Origin: Methanomassiliicoccus sp. UBA345
GTDB taxonomy: Archaea > Thermoplasmatota > Thermoplasmata > Methanomassiliicoccales > Methanomassiliicoccaceae
Assembly: GCA_002504525.1 (NCBI GenBank)
Contig: DATD01000014.1
Span: 18,243 to 51,630 of the forward strand
Length of the DNA stretch: 33,388 nucleotides
Direction: 5' to 3'
The notes under the pieces are model-generated. The model had not been told where the DNA came from. It ran no database searches and worked only from the letters and a program-made list of their open reading frames with translations. This document shows, one piece after another, positions 1 through 7,003 of the stretch (within the stretch, counting starts at the first letter, position 1; every line of letters starts with the position of its first letter). The translations under genes and the position numbers were made by a program.

Positions 1-628
1 GCGTCATGCTCTCCATGAGGTCCATGGTCCTCGTTCGTTCGCTGTCCTTCAGTATCAGCCCGAGATGGCGCTCCGGGACCTTTTCTCCGCGCCCGATGGC
101 GCCGACCACTTCGACCCCCGCAAGCGATTCGACGGCCTCGATGGCCTTGGCGCGGTGCTTCGGACCGCTGACCTGATTGAGGATGACCCCGGCGATGCGG
201 ACCTCGGGATCGAGCATCTTGAACCCCAGGACCACGGCCGCGGCGCTCTTCGCCAGGCTGCGAGCGTTAACGACCAGGATGACCGGCGCGCCCAGCATCT
301 TGGCGATCTCGGCCGTGCTTCCCGTCTCGCCCGTTGCTGTCAGCCCGTCGTACAGGCCGCGGACCCCTTCGACCACGGCGATGTCGGCGTCCGCGGTCGA
401 CCACCCGAACAGGTTGTTCAATGCCTCGGGCTCGAGCATGAACGAGTCCAGGTTCCGCGACGGGCGGCCCGTGGCAGCGGTATGGAACATCGGGTCGATG
501 AAGTCCGGGCCGACCTTGAACCCCTGCACCTTCTTCCGCCTCGACAGCCGTCTCATCAGGCCGGTGGCCACGGTGGTCTTCCCGACCCCGCTGCCCGCCC
601 CGGCCAGGACGATGCGCGGCACCATCAT
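1..628 (-). CDS. cfbB: CfbB, Ni-sirohydrochlorin a,c-diamide synthase (partial, C-terminus beyond left edge)
   Basis: ATP- and glutamine-dependent amidase that converts the a and c acetates of Ni-sirohydrochlorin to amides, the second F430-specific step. About 209 N-terminal residues are visible. The start reads MMVPRIVLAG, followed by a P-loop GAGSGVGKTT, then GPDFIDPMFH, VEGVRGLYDG and a GSTAEIAK segment, all typical of the CobB/CbiA synthetase half. The C-terminal glutamine amidotransferase half lies outside the window. The ATG-ATG start (628 and 625) overlaps the cfbC stop TGA, so it is translationally coupled and last in the cfbA-E-D-C-B order seen here. The family also contains cobyrinate diamide synthase (CbiA); position inside the F430 operon is the reason for the CfbB call. 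A second family member lies at 13579-14970. Confidence 0.93.
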   Translation of the reverse strand, partial: MMVPRIVLAGAGSGVGKTTVATGLMRRLSRRKKVQGFKVGPDFIDPMFHTAATGRPSRNLDSFMLEPEALNNLFGWSTADADIAVVEGVRGLYDGLTATGETGSTAEIAKMLGAPVILVVNARSLAKSAAAVVLGFKMLDPEVRIAGVILNQVSGPKHRAKAIEAVESLAGVEVVGAIGRGEKVPERHLGLILKDSERTRTMDLMESMT

Positions 629-1404
629 TGCATCTCCCTTAACATCTCCCTGATGTCCTCCGGCCCCATCGGGGACGGGACGACAAGGTCCCGGTTGTCC
701 AGGATGGCCCGCCCCAATCGGCGGTACGCGTCGGCCTGCGGGTCGGTGGGCGTGCATTCGATGACGGTCCGGCCCTGGTTCTCGCACTCCTGCACCACCC
801 GGCTACGCGGTATCGTTCCGATGAGCTTGCTGCCGATGCGCTCGGCGAACTCGCGCACCGCCTCGACCTCGTTCGCCACGTTGCGGGAGTTGCAGATGAT
901 GCCGCCGATGGTGACGTTCAGGTTCGCCATCCCGCGCGCGATGTTGTTCGCCGCGTACAGCGCCAGGTACTCGCCGCTCGTTACGATGTACACCTCGTTG
1001 GCGTACCTCTCCCGCACCGGAGCGGCGAAGCCGCCGCAGACCACGTCGCCCGGGACATCGTATATGAGCACGTCGTCCTCCTCGCGGAAATGATGTTTGG
1101 CCAGCTCTTGCACGGCCACGATGATCCCGCGGCCCGCGCAGCCCACGCCGGCCAGCGGGCCGCCGGTCTCGACGCATTTGACGCCGGCAAAGCCTTCCAG
1201 GACGGTCCTCTCGTCCCCGCGCTTCATCTGCTCCAGGAACGTCGGTATCTTCCGCCCCTGCAACAGCGTCATGGAGCCATCGGACTTGGGGTCGCAGCCG
1301 ATGTACCACGTCCTCAACCCCGCCTCGCCGAACGACGCGGCCAGATTGGCCGATATGGTGCTCTTTCCGATGCCGCCCTTGCCGTAGATGGCCAGCTGCC
1401 TCAT
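625..1404 (-). CDS. cfbC: CfbC, NifH-like component of Ni-sirohydrochlorin a,c-diamide reductive cyclase
   Basis: Iron-sulfur ATPase homologous to nitrogenase reductase (NifH/BchL). It delivers electrons to CfbD for the six-electron reduction and lactam ring closure of F430 synthesis. Visible: P-loop YGKGGIGKST at the extreme N-terminus, and two Cys that should ligate the homodimer-bridging 4Fe-4S cluster, in GPLAGVGCAGRG and DVPGDVVCGGF. Length of about 259 residues is normal. I prefer the ATG at 1404 over 1410 because it forms an ATGA overlap with the cfbD stop and has a GGGGGA Shine-Dalgarno five bases upstream. NifH itself is less likely because no nifDK is present and the neighbours are cfbA, B, D and E. 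Confidence 0.94.
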   Translation of the reverse strand: MRQLAIYGKGGIGKSTISANLAASFGEAGLRTWYIGCDPKSDGSMTLLQGRKIPTFLEQMKRGDERTVLEGFAGVKCVETGGPLAGVGCAGRGIIVAVQELAKHHFREEDDVLIYDVPGDVVCGGFAAPVRERYANEVYIVTSGEYLALYAANNIARGMANLNVTIGGIICNSRNVANEVEAVREFAERIGSKLIGTIPRSRVVQECENQGRTVIECTPTDPQADAYRRLGRAILDNRDLVVPSPMGPEDIREMLREMQ

Positions 1405-2486
1405 GCCCATCCCCCGTCAGCGACCTGCCTTATCGTCTCGCCGAGCTCGCTCCGCAGGACGGCGTGAGCGGCCATGACATCAGCGTGGGTGGAGATCTCC
1501 CCGACCGCCCGGTCGAACCCCTTGTCGATGTAGTTGCGCAGCTGCCTCGGTTGGTCGGTAACAAGTACGTCGTCGCTCGTCAGCCTGGGCACGGTGTGCG
1601 GCAGGCCGACGACGATGCGAAGGTCAGCATGACAGGAATCAAGGGCCTCCGCTGCCTTGTCGCCGCTGACCGGGTACTCGTCCAGGCCGCCGGTGATCGT
1701 TCCCACGGTAACGTTCGCAACGTTCAGGTCACGCAGGATGTCCGAAGCGTAGCGGCGGATGCGCGGAAGCCCGATGTTGGGATCCAGGTTTCCGATGTAA
1801 CATGCCTCGCCCCCGACCTTGGAGCGAGCATGCTCGACGGCCCGCATGATGTCCGCGAACCCGTATGCCGTCTCCTTCTTCGCGTTCAGCGTCACGGCCA
1901 CCTTGCCGCCGTCGCGAAGCGTCCTGACGATGAGCTGCGCCGCGCTCAGCTTCGTCGTTCCAGGATGCGGCTCCAGATATGTCACCGAAGTGAGCCCGCG
2001 GTCCCTCTCGATCAGCGTGGCTCGGTCAAGAAGCATCTTCTGGCGATCGCGCTCATCATGGCTGATGACGCCGCGTTCGGCCGCCACTTCGAGCACGCGG
2101 ATGGCGCCGGTGGTGTTCGCTCCGGAGCAGCCGTGAACGTCGATCGGGAGGACGGTCGCATTGACCCCGGCCTTCTTCACCGCGCCGTCGAGGTTCTCCC
2201 CGATTATCATCGAGGCGCAGGTGCCCACGACCCCGATCAGGCCGGGCCGGAAGCGGTCATCGATCCCCTTGAGGATGCGCACCAGCTTCTCCTCCGCCCC
2301 GAAGATGAGGTCGCTCTCCTGCATGCCGGTGGTCATCACTCTGACGCCCGCCTCCTCCAGCCGCCTTGCTGCCATGAAGCCGCAGCCGGCCGGGCCGTGC
2401 ATTAGGATGATGTCAGCGTCAAGGTCGCGCAGCGTGTACATCGCCGCGATGATAGGATTCGGCCTCGGATGAAGAATGTCGGTCAC
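1401..2486 (-). CDS. cfbD: CfbD, NifD/NifK-like component of Ni-sirohydrochlorin a,c-diamide reductive cyclase
   Basis: Catalytic partner of CfbC. It binds Ni-sirohydrochlorin a,c-diamide and reduces it to 15,17(3)-seco-F430-17(3)-acid. The nitrogenase-component-1 fold is indicated by HGPAGCGF near the N-terminus, GVVGTCASMIIGENLDG, and a Cys in DVHGCSGANTTGAIR; several of these Cys are candidate cluster ligands. About 361 residues. The start is probably GTG at 2486: AGGAAGG sits six bases upstream and GTGA overlaps the cfbE stop. An upstream GTG at 2510 would add eight residues unlike the family. Tightly overlapped with both neighbours. Confidence 0.93.
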   Translation of the reverse strand: MTDILHPRPNPIIAAMYTLRDLDADIILMHGPAGCGFMAARRLEEAGVRVMTTGMQESDLIFGAEEKLVRILKGIDDRFRPGLIGVVGTCASMIIGENLDGAVKKAGVNATVLPIDVHGCSGANTTGAIRVLEVAAERGVISHDERDRQKMLLDRATLIERDRGLTSVTYLEPHPGTTKLSAAQLIVRTLRDGGKVAVTLNAKKETAYGFADIMRAVEHARSKVGGEACYIGNLDPNIGLPRIRRYASDILRDLNVANVTVGTITGGLDEYPVSGDKAAEALDSCHADLRIVVGLPHTVPRLTSDDVLVTDQPRQLRNYIDKGFDRAVGEISTHADVMAAHAVLRSELGETIRQVADGGWA

Positions 2487-3769
2487 AGGTATCCTTCCTT
2501 GGTGCACCACATCGTCACCGCGTGGTTCCGCCCGACGTCCTCGATGCTGGAGATAATCTCGAACCCATCATGCGGCCCCGACCATCCTTTCGGCGCCAGA
2601 AGGTATAGGCCAGTTACGGCAGGATGGCCCTCTGCCGCTTCTCTGACCGCGGCCAGGTCGAGCTTCTCGCACACCTTGGCGTTCACCGGATCGACCACCA
2701 CGCCGATATCGCGGCAACCGTAAGCGTCGATGCTGCCCAGGTTCCAGTCGATCGAGGCCGCGCTCACCCCGGGGTTGTGCTCTCTTACCATCGCGCGGCC
2801 GTTCTCCACGGTCACCTCGACGCGGCCCGTGGCTCCTTGGAACCTGCCAAAGGATGTCGCGATCTCTTCCGCCGTGACGCCCAGGGCGAGGGCGGCCGCG
2901 GCGGCGGCGCCGAAGGCGGTCAGGTAAGATGGAGCCAGATAGTTGGGCTGCAAGGACGCCATCGAAGCCTCCCGGCCGGCGGCAACGGTCAGCCGGGCCG
3001 AGGCGCCGAGTTCGATATCGCTCAAGGATGCCTCAACATCGCCCCCCGCGCCGAATGTCAGGGCCGTAGCAGCTGGATCGACGTATGGGGCCCATAGCGC
3101 TCTCTCTTCCTCGGGGAAGACCACCATGCCTCTAGCCGAGCGTACCATCTGGACCTTCCCGTCGAACGCGCGACGGGTGTTGCCCGCGATGGCGTAGTCA
3201 TCGCCGATCGTCGTTACGACCGAGACCGCGGCCGTGCCGGTCCCGCCGAGGCTTACTTCGAACACGCCGATGTCCGCATCGTGCCCTTCTTCGGCCAGCG
3301 TGACGAGGGTAGGGGGAGCGATGGACACCTTCTCCTTCAGTACGGTCGTTCTTTCCGCCTCAACGATGCTGAGGCCTCCGCTGGTCAGCAGCAGGACCTT
3401 CCGCCCCTGGTCGGCAAGGATGCGGGCGAGCATGTGGCAGGTAGTGGTCTTCCCCCTGGCCCCGGTGACCTCCACGACAGGATGCCGGAAGAGGGCAAGC
3501 TCTCCCGCCGCCTGGTGGTGCGTTATCCGCCTGGCGCACTGCGCCGGACCGAAGAGCCGGTCGGGGCAGTGGATCGGCGCCACCCCCAGATCGTAGTTCT
3601 CATGCGGCGAGGCCTCAAGGACCTGCACGCCTTTCGCTCCGAGATCGGTCCGGAACGCCGGCGAGGTTGTTCGGTAGACATCGATGGCGGTGACCTCGTC
3701 CCCACGCCTGGAATATGCCAGGGCGAGGACGTCCCCGCCGTGGGTGAGGTCAAGGACCAGGACTCTCAT
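2483..3769 (-). CDS. cfbE: CfbE, coenzyme F430 synthetase (Mur-ligase-like)
   Basis: ATP-dependent ligase related to the MurC-F family that activates the propionate side chain of seco-F430 and closes the six-membered carbocyclic ring, the last F430 step. 428 residues. An N-terminal part starts MRVLVLDLTHGGDVLA; the Mur ATP-binding motif EVTGARGKTTTCHML is near residue 100; a central acidic/ATP segment and a C-terminal domain carrying ATGRVEV and VVDPVNAK follow. It starts one base after the cfbA stop and shares a stop/GTG overlap with cfbD. The motif set alone would allow another Mur-like ligase, but the operon makes CfbE the sound call. Confidence 0.92.
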   Translation of the reverse strand: MRVLVLDLTHGGDVLALAYSRRGDEVTAIDVYRTTSPAFRTDLGAKGVQVLEASPHENYDLGVAPIHCPDRLFGPAQCARRITHHQAAGELALFRHPVVEVTGARGKTTTCHMLARILADQGRKVLLLTSGGLSIVEAERTTVLKEKVSIAPPTLVTLAEEGHDADIGVFEVSLGGTGTAAVSVVTTIGDDYAIAGNTRRAFDGKVQMVRSARGMVVFPEEERALWAPYVDPAATALTFGAGGDVEASLSDIELGASARLTVAAGREASMASLQPNYLAPSYLTAFGAAAAAALALGVTAEEIATSFGRFQGATGRVEVTVENGRAMVREHNPGVSAASIDWNLGSIDAYGCRDIGVVVDPVNAKVCEKLDLAAVREAAEGHPAVTGLYLLAPKGWSGPHDGFEIISSIEDVGRNHAVTMWCTKEGYL

Positions 3770-3770
3770 A

Positions 3771-4178
3771 TCAGCCCTTCTTGGCGCGCGCCCTCACCCT
3801 GTCGCCAAGGATCTGGGCGATGCGGTCGTCGTCGCCGATCGGTTCACAGTAGCGCAGCACGATCGTCTTGCCGTCGACGTTCATGGTCGTCTCCGTCGCC
3901 CCCTTCTGAAGTCCGATCTCTCCGGGTATGTCCTCGGTGAGGTGGATCCCTGAAGCGAGGAAGCACGGCTGAACGTAGATGGTGTCAACGCCCTGCTTGA
4001 CCAGTTCTCCGATCCCGGTGCGTATGTCCGGCTGGTTGAGCTGCATGAACGCCGCGGTGACAGGCCCGAACTCTTTGGTGGCGGCCATCTTGGCGGCCGC
4101 CTTCACGACCAGGTCCTTGTTGAAATCTAGCTTGCTTCCATGTCCCACTACTAGTACGCCTGAACTCATTCGGATCAT
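3771..4178 (-). CDS. cfbA: CfbA, sirohydrochlorin nickelochelatase (CbiX-S type)
   Basis: Small homodimeric chelatase that inserts Ni(II) into sirohydrochlorin, the entry step to F430; such enzymes can also insert Co(II) and so may feed cobalamin. 135 residues, the length of the archaeal short form (half of a full CbiX/CbiK). Metal-site histidines are visible in VVGHGSK near the N-terminus and GIHLTEDIP in the middle. First gene of the F430 operon. Two ATGs are possible: 4178, and 4169 (MSSGVLVVGHGS), which has the better-spaced GGATGA. A TATA-like element and a GTGTTAC half-site precede it. Divergent from cbiE. Confidence 0.93.
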   Translation of the reverse strand: MIRMSSGVLVVGHGSKLDFNKDLVVKAAAKMAATKEFGPVTAAFMQLNQPDIRTGIGELVKQGVDTIYVQPCFLASGIHLTEDIPGEIGLQKGATETTMNVDGKTIVLRYCEPIGDDDRIAQILGDRVRARAKKG

Positions 4179-4205
4179 CTCATCCGGTCTGTGCCGGCGA
4201 GTTGC

Positions 4206-4233
4206 GTAACACGAATGAGGACTATTTTATGCT
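4206..4233 (-). promoter_or_regulatory. cfbA-operon promoter with GTGTTAC half-site
   Basis: On the minus strand an AT-rich GCATAAAATAG (4223-4233) is a good TATA box for the F430 operon. It predicts a transcription start near 4203 and a leader of about 25 nt. Immediately downstream, TTCGTGTTAC (minus strand, 4206-4215) matches one arm of the palindrome in front of cbiM. A second arm at the same spacing is not visible, so this is a half-site. Binding by a regulator is inference. Confidence 0.5.
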
Positions 4234-4393
4234 TCTGCCCGCTCTGGCGTTCGAAAGGAACGTCGGCATGCTCGCGTAATGCATCCGCCCGGTGATGCCT
4301 CCACGTCTGCATCCTTCCGGCCGGGCCAGAGGAAGAAACATAAGCCACCGCGCCCATCCCGCTCCGGCCGTCCTATTCGGCCGCGGTGTATGA

Positions 4394-4978
4394 ATGATCG
4401 TACTGGGGATCGGATGCGCGCCTGACCTTATCACCATGCAGGCAGCCAAGATAATATGGAACGCCAAGAGAGTGGCCGGCTCGGAGCAAGCGCTCGCTCT
4501 CGCGGAGGAATATATCCAGGAGGGCTGCTTCACCTACGTGCTGAAGGACTACTTCAAGCTGGAGGAGTTCCCTTCGGATACGGTCATACTAAACACCGGC
4601 GATCCCATGCTGGCCGGTCTGCGCGCCGAGGGCGCCGAATACGTGCCGGGCATCTCGTCGATGCAGGTGGCCCTGGCCCGCCTGCGCATTCCTCTCGACA
4701 CCGTGAGCGTGGTGCTCGCCCATGGCAAGGACCACACCAGCCGTTCGATCGACAATGCGGTCAAGGAGGCAAAGCGCGGCAAGAACGTCTTCGTCGTCAC
4801 TGACCCCAAGTTCGACGTGAACGCCCTGGCCCAGGCGCTCAAGGCCAAGAAGGTGGATTGTATGATGGCGGTCTGCCAGGATCTCGGGTATGATGAGGAG
4901 AGGATCATCCTCGGCACGCCGGACGAACCGCCAGTGCCGACCTCCAACCTCTTCGCCGTGATGCTGGGAAGCTGGTGA
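4394..4978 (+). CDS. cbiE: CbiE, cobalt-precorrin-7 C5-methyltransferase
   Basis: SAM-dependent tetrapyrrole methylase acting on C5 of cobalt-precorrin-7 in the anaerobic cobalamin pathway. 194 residues, normal for stand-alone CbiE. Visible motifs: N-terminal VLGIGCAPDLIT (the GIGPGDP-like loop, diverged), NTGDPMLAGL for substrate/SAM binding, and VPGISSMQVALARLRIP typical of CbiE. No clear Shine-Dalgarno lies before the ATG; a CATAAG TATA-like element around 4340 would give a short leader. It is divergent from cfbA and isolated from other cbi methylases, so most corrin-ring genes must be elsewhere. Another methylase of this fold is the main alternative. Confidence 0.83.
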   Translation: MIVLGIGCAPDLITMQAAKIIWNAKRVAGSEQALALAEEYIQEGCFTYVLKDYFKLEEFPSDTVILNTGDPMLAGLRAEGAEYVPGISSMQVALARLRIPLDTVSVVLAHGKDHTSRSIDNAVKEAKRGKNVFVVTDPKFDVNALAQALKAKKVDCMMAVCQDLGYDEERIILGTPDEPPVPTSNLFAVMLGSW

Positions 4979-5083
4979 AAGCCCGTCGCCGACATGCGAA
5001 TCCGCCACGGATATCGCTTCGATTCTCGCAACCATAATTGATAATATACCTACGGCGGCAATAACCCTTGGAGGTCCCATCTG

Positions 5084-6187
5084 ATGTCGAAACCAGGATG
5101 GCTGAGAGGGGACGGCGTCATCATCGTGATCTGCTTTATCGCGATGGCCATCATATTCATGGTCGACATAGAGTTCCCACCGGGCATCTCGGTAAGCATG
5201 CTATACCTCCTGCCGGTGACCCTCGCCTTCCGGGTGGAGCGGATATGGCATCTTTATTTCATAGCGCTGGTTGCGACCGCCCTTACGCTTGTCGCCGCCC
5301 CCCTCAAACCATCTGGGGAGGTTATCTTCCTCGCCATTAACCGCCCATTGTCCGTAGGCATCACATGGCTCGTGACGTACATGGGGGCCCAGAGGAGGAA
5401 GGATGAGCAGGCGCGGGAAGAGCTCCTTCACAAACTGGAGCGTACCACCAGCGATCTGAGATACTCCAACGAGGAGCTCCAGCAGTTCGCTTACGTCGCA
5501 AGTCACGATCTGAGGGAGCCGCTGCGCATGGTCTCCGGCTACATGGCCCTGCTGGAGAAGAAGTATTCCGACTCTCTCGACGAACGGGGAAAGGAATACG
5601 TGCGGTTCGCCATGGATGGAGCGGTGCGCATGGATTCGTTGATCGTTGATCTGCTGGCATATTCCCGGGCGGGAACGGCGCCCATCGATCTGCAGCAGAT
5701 CGACCTGAACGAGGTGGCGAAGAGCGCGCTGCGAAACCTATCCCCCGCCATCGACGAATCGCATGCCCATATCCAGATAGCTCCTTTGCCGACCGTCGCC
5801 GCGGACAAGACCCAGATGCTGCAGCTCTTTCAGAACCTGCTCGGCAACGCCATCAAATATCATGGAGATGAGGAGCCCAGGATAACCATGGCCGCCACGG
5901 ACAAGGGGAACGAATGGGAGCTGGCGGTGCAGGACAACGGCATCGGCGTTCCGCCCGAACAGCAGGGGAGGCTGTTCCAGATGTTCATGCGTCTGCACAC
6001 TCGAGAAGAATATGAGGGCACCGGCATCGGTCTCGCGCTCGCCAAGAGGATCGTGGAGCGGCATGGTGGTCACATTTGGATCGAATCAGACGGTAAGAGC
6101 GGGAGCACGTTCAGGTTCACACTGGACAAGGCACTTCGCCCATCTCCCGAAACCAAGAGGGAAGAGCGATCTTCCAAACAGGGTTGA
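5084..6187 (+). CDS. Membrane-associated sensor histidine kinase
   Basis: 367 residues. The N-terminus holds about four hydrophobic segments (roughly residues 11-27, 33-49, 54-74 and 80-100) with short loops, so it is an integral membrane sensor without a large extracellular domain. A charged, likely coiled-coil linker (103-135) leads to a HisKA domain with H-box SHDLREPL (His141), then a HATPase with N-box NLLGNAIKYHG, G1 DNGIGVPPEQ and G2 GTGIGLALAKRIV. It should autophosphorylate; no response regulator is adjacent, so the partner is unknown. GGAGGT eight bases before the ATG decides the start. The kinase core resembles bacteriophytochrome/Cph1-class archaeal kinases. The ligand cannot be read from the sequence. 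Confidence 0.9.
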   Translation: MSKPGWLRGDGVIIVICFIAMAIIFMVDIEFPPGISVSMLYLLPVTLAFRVERIWHLYFIALVATALTLVAAPLKPSGEVIFLAINRPLSVGITWLVTYMGAQRRKDEQAREELLHKLERTTSDLRYSNEELQQFAYVASHDLREPLRMVSGYMALLEKKYSDSLDERGKEYVRFAMDGAVRMDSLIVDLLAYSRAGTAPIDLQQIDLNEVAKSALRNLSPAIDESHAHIQIAPLPTVAADKTQMLQLFQNLLGNAIKYHGDEEPRITMAATDKGNEWELAVQDNGIGVPPEQQGRLFQMFMRLHTREEYEGTGIGLALAKRIVERHGGHIWIESDGKSGSTFRFTLDKALRPSPETKREERSSKQG

Positions 6188-6208
6188 GGCGATGACTCAA
6201 CCTTGCTG

Positions 6209-6245
6209 CATAAACTCGTGTTACGATGATGCGGCAAAGTATTAC
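6209..6245 (+). promoter_or_regulatory. Candidate promoter/operator of the hem operon, GTGTTAC-N14-GTATTAC
   Basis: ATAAACTC near 6210-6217 could be the TATA box. It is followed by GTGTTAC (6218-6224) and, 14 bases later, GTATTAC (6239-6245), a near-perfect direct repeat with a 21-bp period, two helical turns. The same heptamer appears at the cbiM and cfbA promoters. As I recall, a directly repeated GTGTTAC has been described as the operator of one bacterial NikR (Geobacter type). No nikR gene is in this window, so control by nickel or cobalt is inference. Confidence 0.42.
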
Positions 6246-6382
6246 TAGGCGTTCTGCGATTTCGGCAGTATGAGCTTGGAGGGTCGCCGAACGCCGACGG
6301 GCAAGGGGGCACCGGCATTTGGAATGATGGTGGTGCAAGCATTCCAGTTCCGCCTTGGCCGGCCGAGCCAACTCCGGAGCGG
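6246..6382 (+). promoter_or_regulatory. Structured 5' leader of the hem operon
   Basis: The 137 bases before sirC carry three short inverted repeats: GGCGTTC (6248-6254) with GAACGCC (6289-6295), enclosing CTGC/GCAG; GCACC (6309-6313) with GGTGC (6332-6336); and TTGGC (6355-6359) with GCCAA (6367-6371) just before the GGAG Shine-Dalgarno. No open frame here looks like a gene. It does not show the cobalamin-riboswitch B12 box. A leader that folds this way could control translation, but in GC-rich DNA short stems also arise by chance. Confidence 0.35.
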
Positions 6383-6388
6383 ATGATC

Positions 6389-7003
6389 ATGCTTCCCCTG
6401 TTCGTGGACATGACTGGCATCGAGGTCGTGGTGTTCGGCGGGGGAGCGGTCGGAAGGCGAAAAGCGAACTTCCTCGCCCGCGAGGCCCATGTGACCGTAG
6501 TGGCATTGGATCTCGTCGATGGCTTCGATGAGCGCGTCGACCTGGTAAGGGCGGATATCGGGGAGCAGCTTCCCCACCTGATGGAACGGGCCGATCTGGT
6601 GGTCGCCGCCACCGATGACCGTGGCCTCAACGACGCGATCGCCCGCGAAGCGAGGAACAGGAACGTGCTGTGCAATCGTGCCGACGGCCTCTCCACTTTC
6701 CTCATTCCGTCGGTGGTGGAGAGAGACACCTACGCCGTCGCCATATCCACCGGGGGGCGCAGCCCTGCCATGGCGAGGTACCTGCGGCTCAAGCTGGAGA
6801 GAGAACTCGACGGCCGGTACGATAGGATGGTCCGTTTTCAGGAGGACCTCCGGGAGGACGCCAAGTGCAGGTTGCCATCTCAGGCGGAGAGGGAGGAGTT
6901 CCTGCGCGACGTATTGGACGACCAGATCATCTGGGACCTCCTGGAGAGCGATACGGAAGCTGCAAGGGCCAGGGCCATGGCCAGGATGGCGGGACGGCAA
7001 TGA
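6389..7003 (+). CDS. sirC: Precorrin-2 dehydrogenase (SirC/Met8/CysG N-terminal type)
   Basis: NAD-dependent oxidation of precorrin-2 to sirohydrochlorin, the branch point to F430, cobalamin and siroheme. About 204 residues. It opens with MLPLFVDMTG and the Rossmann motif VFGGGAVGRRKANFL, then VVAATDD, NVLCNRADG and the substrate loop AISTGGRSPAMARYLR. There is no fused methyltransferase; that function is supplied by cobA in the same operon. ATG 6389 is nine bases from GGAG and gives the family N-terminus; 6383 is an in-frame alternative. The stop overlaps the hemA ATG. A ferrochelatase activity as in Met8p is possible but not shown. Confidence 0.9.
   Translation: MLPLFVDMTGIEVVVFGGGAVGRRKANFLAREAHVTVVALDLVDGFDERVDLVRADIGEQLPHLMERADLVVAATDDRGLNDAIAREARNRNVLCNRADGLSTFLIPSVVERDTYAVAISTGGRSPAMARYLRLKLERELDGRYDRMVRFQEDLREDAKCRLPSQAEREEFLRDVLDDQIIWDLLESDTEAARARAMARMAGRQ

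Noticed and set aside
625..2486. Nitrogenase NifH/NifD
   Set aside because: The neighbours cfbA, cfbE and cfbB and the length of the NifD-like protein fit F430 synthesis; no nifK, nifE, nifN or nifB is nearby.
6246..6382. Cobalamin riboswitch before the hem operon
   Set aside because: No B12-box-like sequence or pseudoknot elements could be found; only generic stems are present.
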